Assembly (NCBI RefSeq): GCF_000317635.1
Contig: NC_019779.1
Location: forward strand, 2,790,001-2,854,000
DNA from: Halothece sp. PCC 7418
Lineage (GTDB): Bacteria; Cyanobacteriota; Cyanobacteriia; Cyanobacteriales; Rubidibacteraceae
Direction of reading: 5' to 3'
DNA: 64,000 nucleotides
In this document: in pieces, positions 33,192-43,766 of the stretch
How positions within the stretch are numbered: position 1 is the stretch's first letter
Layout of the letters: each line of letters opens with the position of its first letter
The notes under the pieces: model-generated
Told to the model about the DNA's origin: nothing
Database searches by the model: none
What the model saw: the letters and a program-made list of their open reading frames with translations, nothing else
Made by a program: the position numbers and the translations under genes

Positions 33192-33764
33192 ATGTTTAAT
33201 CCCCGAAAGATTGAAGCCTACTTTGAATTATGCCTCTGGAAATTTCGCTTGTTTACACTAATTCCAGTTCTTTTCGGGTTGCTCAGCACGCTGAATTTTT
33301 TTGTTATCGGTAGTTTAGAAGTAGTAGAAGGAATTCTTTATAGCTTCCAAGCCGACTATCAAGAAGATGGGGCATTTATTGAGGTGATCACGAAAGTAGT
33401 AGGCGGAATTGATCATTATTTGATTGGAATTGTTTTATTGATTTTTAGTTTCGGAATTTATGAATTATTTATCTCCGAAATTGATGTTCGCTTTCAGTTT
33501 CAGGAAGTCAAGATCTTACAAATTGAGAATCTCGATCAACTCAAACATAAAATTCTACAAGTTATCATCATGGTCATGGTGATTAGTTTTTTTAAGAAAG
33601 CACTTTCGATGGAGATTAAAACAATGCTCGATCTGCTGTTATTTGCAAGTGCTGTGTTGTTAATTGCAGTCAGTAGTTATTTACTCCATCTGCAATCCAA
33701 CAATAATCCTCTAATTCGCTCTGCTCCGCAAAAACAACAAAAAAACGATCACAACCAAGGTTGA
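33192..33764 (+). CDS. YqhA/UPF0114 family membrane protein
   Basis: 190 residues with four hydrophobic segments: LFTLIPVLFGLLSTLNFFVI, HYLIGIVLLIFSFGIYELFI, IIMVMVISFFKKALSM and LLLFASAVLLIAVSSYLLHL. The order and the ISEID loop fit UPF0114 (YqhA). Function of the family is not known. The C terminus is asparagine/glutamine-rich and not conserved. The leader is a heptamer repeat array. Confidence 0.83.
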   Translation: MFNPRKIEAYFELCLWKFRLFTLIPVLFGLLSTLNFFVIGSLEVVEGILYSFQADYQEDGAFIEVITKVVGGIDHYLIGIVLLIFSFGIYELFISEIDVRFQFQEVKILQIENLDQLKHKILQVIIMVMVISFFKKALSMEIKTMLDLLLFASAVLLIAVSSYLLHLQSNNNPLIRSAPQKQQKNDHNQG

Positions 33765-34005
33765 GCCAACCGCGCGATCGCGCTCCCTAAAACAACTCCC
33801 ATCTTACTCGAACAAGCACAAGAAACTGGTGTCAAACCAAGCCATTGAATTTTCAGGATCCAGTCAATAATTGGCGTTGGGATTATATCTAGTGAACTTA
33901 AAAAAAACTGTACATTCTATACAAAATTAACGCAGTCTTCTCAAGTTCTTCACATTTCTTCTCTACAGTGACGTTACAGATGAAACAATCTAGGAGTTAT
34001 TAAAG
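33765..34005. other. Spacer before the RTX gene
   Basis: No convincing gene. An AT-rich stretch from about 33890 with TACATTCTATACAAAATTAA may hold the promoter of the RTX protein gene. A short peptide frame KTTPILLEQAQETGVKPS around 33787-33845 may be a coding relic; not recognised. Confidence 0.3.
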
Positions 34006-35430
34006 ATGGAAGATCAACTACTCGATGCCATTCCAATTAATGATGAGTCTGTCGAGGCTGATTCTCAAGCCGAAGCTGGACCTAATCAAACTGAGGATAT
34101 GGATATTGATATGGAGACCTCTGAAGATGAGGAACCAACGCCAACTCCTGAAGAACCTGAAGAACCTGAACAGCCTGAACCACCACTCGGTGAACAGCCT
34201 GAAGAACCTGAACCACCGATAGCTGAACAGCCTGAAGAACCTGAAGAACCTGAGCAGCCTGAGCCACCAGTCGGTGAACAGCCTGAAGAACCTGAAGAAC
34301 CTGAACAGCCTGAACCACCAGTCGGTGAACAGCCTGAAGAACCTGAAGAACCTGAGCAGCCTGAGCCACCAGTCGGTGAACAGCCTGAACAGCCTGAAGA
34401 ACCTGAACAGCCTGAGCCACCAGTCGGTGAACAGCCTGAAGAACCTGAAGAACCTGAACAGCCTGAACCACCAGTCGGTGAACAGCCTGAAGAACCTGAA
34501 GAACCTGAGCAGCCTGAGCCACCAGTCGGTGAACAGCCTGAACAGCCTGAAGAACCTGAACAGCCTGAGCCACCAGTCGGTGAACAGCCTGAACAGCCTG
34601 AAGAACCTGAGCAGCCTGAGCCACCAGTTGGTGAACAGCCTGAACAGCCTGAAGAACCTGAACAGCCTGAACCACCAGTCGGTGAACAGCCTGAACAGCC
34701 TGAAGAACCTGAACAGCCTGAGCCACCAGTCGGTGAACAGCCTGAACAGCCTGAAGAACCTGAACAGCCTGAGCCACCAGTCGGTGAACAGCCTGAAGAA
34801 CCTGAACAGCCTGAGCCACCAGTTGGTGAACAGCCTGAAGAACCTGAAGAACCTGAACAGCCTGAGCCACCAGTCGATGAACAGCCTGAAGAACCTGAAG
34901 AACCTGATGAAGGTGGCGGACAACCCAATGTTTCTTTTGGTACTATCGGTGATGACGACTTCTCAGAAATTGATGTTCCAGACGCAGTCCCAGGAGATAG
35001 TTCAATACTCTTTACAGGGGCAGGTAACGATTTTATCAATACTGTTGGTAATCCACTCAGTAATACCGTTTACGCTGGCTCTGGAGATGACATTTTAATT
35101 GCAGGGAATGAGGATCGTTTCTTTGGTCAAGCTGGTGATGATCAATTCTTTATCACCGATCAAGGAGATAACATCCTTAACGGTGGTGCTGGAACCGATA
35201 CCTTTAACCTAGCGAATGCAGAACTTCCTAGCGGAATCAATACTGTCAGCGACTTTACACAAGGTGAAGACATTATTGGCATTAATGGTTTTGAGGATCT
35301 CACTTTTGAAGATCTGAGCCTAACTCAGTCTGAAAACGACACCATTCTGGGCTTATCGGGTCAGGATTTTGCAACTTTATCTGGAGTTGAAGCAGACACT
35401 CTTGAGGCTGATGATTTCGTATTTGGTTAA
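34006..35430 (+). CDS. Acidic Pro/Glu-repeat protein with C-terminal RTX (calcium-binding) region
   Basis: 474 residues with no signal peptide. Residues 1-45 are acidic. From about 80 to 298 run thirteen tandem units of the 17-residue type EEPEEPEQPEPPVGEQP (one shortened to 14), preceded by two diverged short units. From about 310 an RTX-like region follows: LFTGAGNDFIN, VYAGSGDDILIAGNEDRF, FGQAGDDQFF, NILNGGAGTDTFNLA, then a beta-rich end typical of type I secreted proteins. Likely exported by a type I system and folded by calcium outside the cell. The repeat stalk should be extended and strongly negative. The partner protein is unknown. Confidence 0.85.
   Translation: MEDQLLDAIPINDESVEADSQAEAGPNQTEDMDIDMETSEDEEPTPTPEEPEEPEQPEPPLGEQPEEPEPPIAEQPEEPEEPEQPEPPVGEQPEEPEEPEQPEPPVGEQPEEPEEPEQPEPPVGEQPEQPEEPEQPEPPVGEQPEEPEEPEQPEPPVGEQPEEPEEPEQPEPPVGEQPEQPEEPEQPEPPVGEQPEQPEEPEQPEPPVGEQPEQPEEPEQPEPPVGEQPEQPEEPEQPEPPVGEQPEQPEEPEQPEPPVGEQPEEPEQPEPPVGEQPEEPEEPEQPEPPVDEQPEEPEEPDEGGGQPNVSFGTIGDDDFSEIDVPDAVPGDSSILFTGAGNDFINTVGNPLSNTVYAGSGDDILIAGNEDRFFGQAGDDQFFITDQGDNILNGGAGTDTFNLANAELPSGINTVSDFTQGEDIIGINGFEDLTFEDLSLTQSENDTILGLSGQDFATLSGVEADTLEADDFVFG
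34255..34900 (+). repeat. Tandem 51-bp coding repeat, 13 units
   Basis: In-frame minisatellite inside the RTX gene. The unit encodes E(E/Q)PEEPEQPEPPVGEQP; one unit lacks three codons. Units differ mostly by an EEP/EQP switch and by silent changes (gag/gaa, gtc/gtt), which group neighbouring copies and indicate recent unequal exchange. Confidence 0.9.
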
Positions 35431-35661
35431 ATCATTCTGCTAAATTGTTTAATCTTTCATTACCAGACGTTTAAAGTTTTCATTTCATCCTTCACTTTGT
35501 GTGGAGGATTTTTTTGATGGCTTAGAAATTTTCGGACCTCGAATCCTCGCGCTTTCTGTGCTATCCTTCCTCAATCCGCGATCGCGCTCGATTGAGGACT
35601 GTCGCACTTTAGTTGAAGGCGTAACAGCTTACAGCAAATTAACCTTTGGCGGGAGAGGATG
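35431..35661. other. Spacer with possible coding relic
   Basis: After the RTX gene an unclaimed frame reads VEDFFDGLEIFGPRILALSV followed by LSFLNPRSRSIEDC and more, to a stop near 35676. It has no start codon that I trust and no recognised family. Possibly the tail of a lost gene. Confidence 0.3.
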
Positions 35662-36117
35662 TCAAAGCCAAGGTTGAGCTAGCAGCGCGATCGCGATGCC
35701 AAGAATAACCCCAACGATGACTTGTAAGGGGGTATGTCCAAGGAGTTCTTTCAGTTTCTCCTCATTAAAATCCTTGTGTTCTTGAAACAGTTCATCAACA
35801 ATTTGATTCAGCAACCGAGCTTGTTTCCCAGCTGCTTGTCGCACCCCAGCAGCATCAAACATGACAATAATGGCAAACAGCAGCGCGATCGCGAAATCGG
35901 TACTTTCCCAGCCTTCTCGAATCCCGACACCAGTAGCCAGAGAGGCAACTAAAGCAGAATGAGCACTGGGCATTCCCCCCGTTGTAAACAACGATCGCGC
36001 ATCAAATTTTCCTTCACGGAGGAATTCAATCACCAACTTGAGTCCCTGGGCAACTAAGCAAGCAATCAGGGAAACCCAAAGCAGATGATTTTCAACGATA
36101 CTGGCAAAGTTTTCCAT
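35662..36117 (-). CDS. Divergent PAP2 family (DUF212) membrane protein
   Basis: 151 residues with four hydrophobic segments. The conserved DUF212 pattern is seen: SLIACLVAQGLKLVIEFLRE, then FTTGGMPSAHSALVASLATG (PSAHS phosphatase-like motif), IVMFDAAGVRQAAGKQARLL and LKELLGHTPLQVIVGVILGI. It resembles acid phosphatase/PAP2 proteins but the activity is unproven. It follows crtE after 2 bases and may act on prenyl phosphates (inference from linkage). Confidence 0.9.
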   Translation of the reverse strand: MENFASIVENHLLWVSLIACLVAQGLKLVIEFLREGKFDARSLFTTGGMPSAHSALVASLATGVGIREGWESTDFAIALLFAIIVMFDAAGVRQAAGKQARLLNQIVDELFQEHKDFNEEKLKELLGHTPLQVIVGVILGIAIALLAQPWL

Positions 36118-36119
36118 GA

Positions 36120-37043
36120 TTAATTCTTGCGATTAGCAATTAATTGCGCGATCGCCTGTAACGCCATAGCGGAATCGCCATAAGAAGCAAGTTCTGCACA
36201 AGCAGCTTCGGTTAACTCATCGGCTTTTGCTTTTGACGCTTCTAGCCCTAACAACCGAGGATAAGTAGCTTTATCGGCTTCGAGATCTTTCCCTGCTGTT
36301 TTACCGAGTTCTTCTTGGGTAGCAGTAATATCCAGAATATCGTCAACAATCTGGAAAGCTAAACCAATATCATAAGCATAGCGAGATAAGCGCCCTAAAT
36401 CTTCCTCAGTTGCTCCCCCTAATATTGCCCCACTGACCACACAGGCTTCTAATAACGCTCCAGTTTTATGGGTATGAATATAGTTGAGCGTTTCGAGATT
36501 AATATCTGGATTTCCCTCAGAGGCTAAATCCACCACTTGACCGCCAACTAACCCAGTTGCGCCCACAGCATGACCTAATTTCGAGACAACTTTTAACACG
36601 GCAGCTGGTTCAACCCCTTGGGTATAAGTCGCAATATACTCAAAGGCATAAGCGAGTAACCCATCCCCAGCTAAAATCGCAATATCTTCACCAAACTTCT
36701 TATGATTCGTGAGTTTTCCGCGACGATAATCATCATTATCCATCGCTGGTAAATCGTCATGAATCAATGACATGGTGTGAATCATCTCTAAGGCACAAGC
36801 GGTGGGCATCGCCATTTCAATGCTTCCCCCCACTAACTCGCAGGTGGCTAAACATAAAATCGGGCGTAACCGTTTTCCGCCCGCTAACAAAGAGTAGCGC
36901 ATGGCTTCGTAGATTTGAGGCGGTTCGCCCACCCGCAACGATTGATCTAGAGCTTTTTCCACAATCGCTTTTCGGGCTTGGAGATAGCTATCGAGATCAA
37001 AGGCTAGAGTTTGCTTACAAATCGATTGATCAGTCATTGTCAT
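36120..37043 (-). CDS. crtE: Geranylgeranyl diphosphate synthase
   Basis: 307-residue trans-prenyltransferase supplying GGPP for carotenoids, chlorophyll and quinones. First aspartate-rich motif [20 protein letters not shown], second [20 protein letters not shown], plus [15 protein letters not shown]. Residues just before the first DDxxD fit a C20 product enzyme. The start has MTMTDQ; the second Met could also serve. It lies between folD (74 bases) and the DUF212 gene (2 bases), same strand. Confidence 0.94.
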   Translation of the reverse strand: MTMTDQSICKQTLAFDLDSYLQARKAIVEKALDQSLRVGEPPQIYEAMRYSLLAGGKRLRPILCLATCELVGGSIEMAMPTACALEMIHTMSLIHDDLPAMDNDDYRRGKLTNHKKFGEDIAILAGDGLLAYAFEYIATYTQGVEPAAVLKVVSKLGHAVGATGLVGGQVVDLASEGNPDINLETLNYIHTHKTGALLEACVVSGAILGGATEEDLGRLSRYAYDIGLAFQIVDDILDITATQEELGKTAGKDLEADKATYPRLLGLEASKAKADELTEAACAELASYGDSAMALQAIAQLIANRKN

Positions 37044-37117
37044 GGTTTGGGTTTGGGTGAAGAATAGTTCTTGGGTTGCAACTCGATTTTATATTTTACG
37101 GGTCAAGGGGGGCTGTT

Positions 37118-37999
37118 TTAAAAACAACGCTGTTCAAAACTTGCCACGGTATTTTCTAGCAGGATGGCAACGGTCATCGGTCCCACTCCCCCTGGAACAG
37201 GAGTGATATAACTGGCAATCTTCTCGACTTCAGGATAATCAACATCCCCAGTCAAGCGCACTTTCCCATCTTCTCCTTCAATGCGGTTAATCCCAATATC
37301 AATGACCACTGCACCTGGTTTGACCATATCGGCTGTAATCAAATTGGGTTTTCCCACCGCAACACATAAAATATCGGCTTGTTGGGCAAGTTCTTTTAAT
37401 TCTTCAGGGGGCGTGTAAATATGAGCAATGGTTACAGTAGCATTAGCTTCTAGTAACATTAAGCCTAAAGGTTTTCCCACTAGGCTGCTGCGCCCAATAA
37501 CCAATGCTTTTTTGCTGGTAACGGAAATATTATAGGTTTCTAATAACCGCATGACTCCAGCAGGGGTACAACTTCTAATTCCGGGTTCTTCCCGCGCTAA
37601 ACGTCCTAAATTATTGGGATGCAAGCCATCGACATCTTTATCGGGCGTGATTTGATAGATCACTTGCGGTGCATCTAAATGTTTAGGAAGCGGGAGTTGC
37701 ACTAAAATCCCATCAATCTCTGGGTCTTCATTGAGTTCATGAATGGTTGCTTCCAGTTCGGCTTGGGTAATGTTGGCTGGAAAATGTTTCCCAAAGGAAA
37801 TAATGCCAACTTTTTCGCAGGCTCGTTTTTTGTTACGGACATAAACTTCACTTGCTGGATCATCTCCCACCATAATCACGGCTAAGCCAGGAGAGCGTCC
37901 CACCTGAGCCTTGAGTGTTTCAATCCGCTGTTTGAGTTCCCCTTGAGTCTGCTGAGCAAGGGCTTTTCCGTCTAATCGCTGCGCCATTTGAGAGGTCAT
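37118..37999 (-). CDS. folD: Methylene-THF dehydrogenase / cyclohydrolase
   Basis: 293-residue bifunctional one-carbon enzyme interconverting methylene-, methenyl- and formyl-tetrahydrofolate. Family blocks: [16 protein letters not shown] (active-site Lys), [46 protein letters not shown] (NADP) and [23 protein letters not shown] 37999 (or 37987) matches the usual start; an in-frame ATG at 38056 would overlap the divergent lipoprotein gene. It heads the folD-crtE-DUF212 cluster. Confidence 0.95.
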   Translation of the reverse strand: MTSQMAQRLDGKALAQQTQGELKQRIETLKAQVGRSPGLAVIMVGDDPASEVYVRNKKRACEKVGIISFGKHFPANITQAELEATIHELNEDPEIDGILVQLPLPKHLDAPQVIYQITPDKDVDGLHPNNLGRLAREEPGIRSCTPAGVMRLLETYNISVTSKKALVIGRSSLVGKPLGLMLLEANATVTIAHIYTPPEELKELAQQADILCVAVGKPNLITADMVKPGAVVIDIGINRIEGEDGKVRLTGDVDYPEVEKIASYITPVPGGVGPMTVAILLENTVASFEQRCF

Positions 38000-38073
38000 T
38001 GCAAAATTGATCAAAATGGAGGACACTCTATGATAGTTTCTCAGATTTTGTGCCATTTGAAACTACGGATCTT

Positions 38074-38421
38074 GTGCCAGTATTATCTCGATTGCTCGGT
38101 AGGAGTCTGGTCTTAGTGTTACTTGGACTGACCGCTTGTGTGGAAAAAACGCCCCTCCCAACTCCCATCGCTGAATTAGATCGTAAAATGGGAACATCTG
38201 TTTATGTGCAAGGAATCGTGCGCGATCGCGCTCCTTTGCTCAATCAAACCGCCTACCAACTCCAAGACGACACTGGACAAATTTGGGTTATCACCACTGA
38301 TTCTGCACCAGAAAGTGGTCAAACCGTGACCATTCAAGCCAAAATAAAGTCAACATCAATTGTTCTCCACCAGCAACGCGCTCAGGAACTTTATTTACAA
38401 GAAGTGCAAACGCTTCCATAA
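38074..38421 (+). CDS. Small putative lipoprotein with OB-fold-like domain
   Basis: About 115 residues. From GTG 38074 the product begins with a lipoprotein signal: VPVLSRLLGRSLVLVLLGLT with lipobox LTAC and cleavage before Cys. An alternative GTG at 38050 would add eight residues. The mature part MGTSVYVQGIVRDRAPLLNQ ... YQLQDDTGQIWVITTDSAPE resembles a small OB fold. Likely a membrane-anchored periplasmic protein; role unknown. Divergent from folD. Confidence 0.7.
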   Translation: MPVLSRLLGRSLVLVLLGLTACVEKTPLPTPIAELDRKMGTSVYVQGIVRDRAPLLNQTAYQLQDDTGQIWVITTDSAPESGQTVTIQAKIKSTSIVLHQQRAQELYLQEVQTLP

Positions 38422-38521
38422 TCCCTGACCCCACTAGGATGATTTCCTCTTTTCATCATAATTTAAGTTTCAATTGTAATCTGGGTTGAGAACGCACCTG
38501 ATCGGAAAAAGACAAGACAAT

Positions 38522-39853
38522 ATGAATCAAACCTCCTGCCACCGCTTAAAAAAATACGTTCGCTCAGCAACCCTCGCGGGAACGATCATGAGTGTTTCTT
38601 GGCTGATGCCAAGTATTACCTTACCTGCTGCAGCGAGTCTCACCGAAAGTCCGAAAACCGTTGTTGATGAAGTTTGGCAAATTGTCAATCAAAGTTATGT
38701 TGATCCCGAATTTAACCATGATGATTGGGAAACGACCCGAGAGGAACTTTTAGAACGGAACTACACTTCTAAAGCGGAAGCCTATCGCGCTATACGCAAA
38801 GCACTCAATAAACTGAATGACCCCTACACGCGCTTCCTGAATCCTGAAGAATATGAATCCTTAACCAACCAAACCTCAGGAGAATTATCGGGGGTCGGTT
38901 TGCGCCTTGAAATTAATGAACAAAATCAATCTTTAACCGTGGTTGAACCCATTCCTGATTCTCCCGCAGCAGCAGCAGGAATTCAAGCGGGAGATGAAAT
39001 TGTTGCTATTAATGGTCAACCCACGGCTTTGTTAAGTTTAGAGCAAGCCTCAGAGTTAATTCGCGGTGAGTCGGGAACTGAGGTGAAACTGCAACTGTCT
39101 CGCCGTGGAAAAGGCTTATTTGCTCTCACCCTCACTCGCGCTCAAATTGAGTTACCCAGAGTAACTTATGAACTACGAGAAACCGAGGAAACTCGCGTCG
39201 GTTATATCAAGGTGAAAGAGTTTAGTTCCCACGCAGCAGAACAAATGCGAGAAGCGATTCTTGATCTCAAAGAACAAAAGGCTGAAGCCTATGTGCTTGA
39301 TTTACGCAATAATCCAGGGGGATTGCTCTACGCCAGTATTGAAATGGCAAGAATGTGGTTAGAACAAGGGGCGATTGTTTCTACTGTGGATCGCACGGGT
39401 GGCGATCGCGATTTTCAAGCCAATCGCACCCAACTCACGGATCGCCCCTTAGCCGTTTTGGTTAATGGGAATTCCGCTAGTGCCAGCGAAATTCTGGCGG
39501 GAGCACTTAAGGATAACAACCGAGCAGTGATTGTTGGCAGCCCAACTTATGGCAAAGGAACGGTGCAATCGGTCAATTCTCTTTCTGATGGCTCAGGGAT
39601 TGCGGTGACAGTTGCTCGCTATTATCCTCCCAGTGGCACGGATATCAATAAAAAAGGGATTGAACCCGATATTAAAACCAGTTTAGAGCGCAGTGACCAG
39701 TTGCGGTTATCAGCGAATCCAGAGTTACAAGGGACTCAACAAGATCCTCAATTTGTCCGCGCGATCGCTGCTCTCAATCAACGGCTCGGTAAGACGACTC
39801 TGGAGGCCACCTCCTTTTCCCTCGACTCAGGGAATCATTTAGAAGTGGATTAA
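38522..39853 (+). CDS. ctpA: Carboxyl-terminal processing protease, S41 family
   Basis: 443 residues from ATG 38522, with a signal peptide reaching about residue 38 (LPAAAS). A PDZ domain follows (SGVGLRLEINEQNQSLTVVE; SPAAAAGIQAGDEIVAINGQ), then the protease core with LDLRNNPGGLLYASIEMARM, the nucleophile Ser in VNGNSASASEILAGAL and the general-base Lys in GSPTYGKGTVQS. CtpA matures the D1 protein of photosystem II in the lumen; several paralogues exist, so whether this copy is CtpA or CtpB/C is not certain. Confidence 0.88.
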   Translation: MNQTSCHRLKKYVRSATLAGTIMSVSWLMPSITLPAAASLTESPKTVVDEVWQIVNQSYVDPEFNHDDWETTREELLERNYTSKAEAYRAIRKALNKLNDPYTRFLNPEEYESLTNQTSGELSGVGLRLEINEQNQSLTVVEPIPDSPAAAAGIQAGDEIVAINGQPTALLSLEQASELIRGESGTEVKLQLSRRGKGLFALTLTRAQIELPRVTYELRETEETRVGYIKVKEFSSHAAEQMREAILDLKEQKAEAYVLDLRNNPGGLLYASIEMARMWLEQGAIVSTVDRTGGDRDFQANRTQLTDRPLAVLVNGNSASASEILAGALKDNNRAVIVGSPTYGKGTVQSVNSLSDGSGIAVTVARYYPPSGTDINKKGIEPDIKTSLERSDQLRLSANPELQGTQQDPQFVRAIAALNQRLGKTTLEATSFSLDSGNHLEVD

Positions 39854-39885
39854 ATCAAACGAATCAGTTTTAGCCCTATTTTATC

Positions 39886-39910
39886 GTAGGGTGGGCAATG
39901 CCCACCCTAC
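39886..39910. terminator. GTAGGGTGGGC palindrome, copy 4, between convergent genes
   Basis: Perfect 12-1-12 dyad (GTAGGGTGGGCA-A-TGCCCACCCTAC) between the stops of the ctpA-type gene and rplY. The best copy of the family and a good candidate bidirectional terminator. Confidence 0.7.
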
Positions 39911-39928
39911 AAGACTACAAGACACTCT

Positions 39929-40573
39929 TTAGACGGAAACATCGCCCAATTCTTCGACCACACCGCCTTCGATGCCTTCTTCTGCTTCACCTTCTTCTGC
40001 GGGGGGTTCTTCGGTTTTACCTTCGACAATGGTTAAAACAGTACGCTCAGGATCATCACTGGCGGTAACGCCTTCGGGTAGCTTTAACTCGCTAATGTGG
40101 AGGGTTGTTCCGATGGGCATTTCGGTAACATCAATATTGATCACTTCTGGAATTTGACTCGGAGGACATTGAATCGTTAATTCCGTGATAATTTGCTCTA
40201 AGAGTCCGCCTTCTCTAACGCCTTCAGCTTCCCCTTCTAAGTGTACGGGAACGACAACTTCCACGCTATCTTGACCCGCGACAGCAAAAAGACTGACGTG
40301 ATAGATATCGGGTCGCCAAGGATGTTTTTGCACTTCCCGAATTAAAGCGCGTCCTTTCCAAGAGGTTTCGGGAACATTCACTTCCACTAGGGTATTATTT
40401 ACAGACGCATTTTTCAGCAGGATTTCCACATCTTTGGCTTTTGCCACCAAAGACATCGATTCTGCGCCTTTATGACCGTATAAAGCAGCAGGAATTAACC
40501 CGTCACGACGCAACGCTCTCGGTTTACTCCCTTCGGGTCGAGTTTGACATTCAAATTTAACAGTGGTTGTCAT
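39929..40573 (-). CDS. rplY: 50S ribosomal protein L25/general stress Ctc type
   Basis: 214 residues: an N-terminal 5S rRNA-binding L25 domain (FECQTRPEGSKPRALRRDGL, IPAALYGHKGAE) and the C-terminal TL5/Ctc extension (GEAEGVREGGLLEQIITELT, IQCPPSQIPEVINIDVTEMP), then an acidic tail. This is the long form usual in cyanobacteria. It follows purA by 44 bases on the same strand. Confidence 0.93.
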   Translation of the reverse strand: MTTTVKFECQTRPEGSKPRALRRDGLIPAALYGHKGAESMSLVAKAKDVEILLKNASVNNTLVEVNVPETSWKGRALIREVQKHPWRPDIYHVSLFAVAGQDSVEVVVPVHLEGEAEGVREGGLLEQIITELTIQCPPSQIPEVINIDVTEMPIGTTLHISELKLPEGVTASDDPERTVLTIVEGKTEEPPAEEGEAEEGIEGGVVEELGDVSV

Positions 40574-40617
40574 GGTTTCTTGTTCAGTAAGTAGGTGTTC
40601 AGATTAAAAATCAGCAA

Positions 40618-42212
<1,595 letters not shown>

Positions 42213-43241
42213 GTGGCACTGTATGCAGAATTACATCGTCATTTAGGCGGATCGGTTGTTCCTCGGGTGTTGTGGCGTTATTTTCAACGACGAGATACCG
42301 CAAAAGCAGAACCATTTGAGGATTATTCGGAATTTGAAGATTTTTACACCCGCCCTCGTAATACTTTAGAAGAATATTTAGAATTACACACTTTAGTGGA
42401 AAGTGTCCAAACGCCCGAAACTTTACCTTATTTTATCTATCGCTTGATTAGGGGAGCTTATGTGTTTGAAAACCTGGCTTATCTTGAATTACGCTATACC
42501 CCTTATTTACGCACTGATGAAAGTCTAGATCCGTCTCAACGCATTGATCAGATGCGGGATATTGTGAAAATTGTGGGAGAAGCTAGCAAAGTTGGGGAAT
42601 ATCCCATCATTACCAGTCAGATTCTCTGTATGCACTCTCGGTTGTCTTATGAGGTGAATCGGGCGATTATTGATTTAGCTGCGGATCATCCTGAATATGT
42701 CTGTGCGGTGGATTTGGCGGGAGGCGATGCCCTGTATGCTGAGCGATTAGATGAATTAAAAGGATTGTATCAGTATGCGCGATCGCGCGATTTAAAAACA
42801 ACGGGTCATGTCTTTGAAACCAGCGATGGCTTATACCCCGATCTTTTGCCCTATTTAATGCGGATCGGTCATGGCATTCAAATCCCCCTCAAATACCCCG
42901 AACTGCTCCCACAATTGGCAGAATGGGGGCAATGCTTAGAAGTTTGTCCCACCACCTACACGAAAACGGGGACTTTAGATAATCTCTCGCAACTGAAAAC
43001 CGTATTTGATCGTTGCTTTGAAGCGGGGGTTGATATCGCCATTTGTACCGACAATGCGGGCTTACACAATGTTCGGTTACCGTTTGAATACGAAAATCTG
43101 CTGACCCTTGATGTGATCAACTTTGAACAACTGCAAGCCTGTCAAGAAGCTGCTTTTCGCCATGCTTTTGCTTGGCCCTATAGTCAACCGCCAGCGTCGT
43201 TGTTAACAGGATTATTACAAGGACGTTATGACAACAGTTAA
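42213..43241 (+). CDS. Adenosine-deaminase-like amidohydrolase
   Basis: 342-residue TIM-barrel hydrolase from a GTG start with a strong ribosome-binding site. Metal and catalytic motifs of the ADA superfamily are seen in variant form: LHRHLGGSVV (HxH), VDLAGGDALY, GHVFETSD, LMRIGHGIQIPL and the late ICTDNAGLHNV (Asp). The usual STDDP is CTDNAG here, and NPxSN is CPTTYTKTG, so the substrate might not be adenosine. Other options are N6-methyl-AMP or aminodeoxyfutalosine-like compounds. Confidence 0.82.
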   Translation: MALYAELHRHLGGSVVPRVLWRYFQRRDTAKAEPFEDYSEFEDFYTRPRNTLEEYLELHTLVESVQTPETLPYFIYRLIRGAYVFENLAYLELRYTPYLRTDESLDPSQRIDQMRDIVKIVGEASKVGEYPIITSQILCMHSRLSYEVNRAIIDLAADHPEYVCAVDLAGGDALYAERLDELKGLYQYARSRDLKTTGHVFETSDGLYPDLLPYLMRIGHGIQIPLKYPELLPQLAEWGQCLEVCPTTYTKTGTLDNLSQLKTVFDRCFEAGVDIAICTDNAGLHNVRLPFEYENLLTLDVINFEQLQACQEAAFRHAFAWPYSQPPASLLTGLLQGRYDNS

Positions 43242-43255
43242 CCTAGAACCCCCGC

Positions 43256-43684
43256 TCAATTGGTAGCAAACATAGAAAAAATAAATCCAATTCCTGTTAA
43301 AAATACGCCGACTAAACTTAAAACTATCGGCGGTTTTCCCGAAGTTTGAGTTTTAACTAGGCTCGTAGCATAGACACTTGCTAAACAGGTAACAAGACTA
43401 ACACTAGGAACCGCATAAATTGACCAACTTTCTCCAGCCCGCCAAGGAATGATCAACAGCAATAGCATCGTTAATCCTGTTACTAAAAAGCCAGAACCAG
43501 CGACTTTCATCAAAGCAAGAATCAAAACCTGCAAGTTAGAATCTAGTTCTGACCAAGATGAACCAAGAGCTTGGCTATGATAGGGCATAAATTGTTTTTT
43601 CATTAAATAAATCACACCAAAAGCTAAGAAAATCAGGGCGACGATGGTATAACAAATTAAGGAAATTAAAAATAAGTTAGGCAT
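43256..43684 (-). CDS. Hypothetical membrane protein, four helices
   Basis: 142 residues from ATG 43684 with four hydrophobic segments: LISLICYTIVALIFLAFGVI, SGFLVTGLTMLLLLIIPW, VSLVTCLASVYATSLV and IVLSLVGVFLTGIGFIFSMF. No known motif. Four-helix proteins of this size with MPYHSQALG loops are seen near regulatory genes but I cannot assign one. It is convergent with the deaminase gene, 14 bases apart. Confidence 0.68.
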   Translation of the reverse strand: MPNLFLISLICYTIVALIFLAFGVIYLMKKQFMPYHSQALGSSWSELDSNLQVLILALMKVAGSGFLVTGLTMLLLLIIPWRAGESWSIYAVPSVSLVTCLASVYATSLVKTQTSGKPPIVLSLVGVFLTGIGFIFSMFATN

Positions 43685-43766
43685 CAATTACTAGCTTACT
43701 CTCTGCCTGATGAGATGAAAAAATGAAAGTTAGAGCGAAGCAAGTTCGCTCCAACGCAATCAAAAC

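Noticed and set aside
34255-34900. Possible CRISPR array because of regular spacing.
   Set aside because: There are no unique spacers; the whole unit is repeated and translated in frame. No cas genes nearby.
34018-35039. Long open frames on the opposite strand and in other frames across the RTX repeat (Ser/Gly/Cys- and Phe/Arg-rich products).
   Set aside because: The 51-bp unit is a multiple of three, so any frame without a stop in one unit stays open throughout. Products are pure low complexity with no start context.
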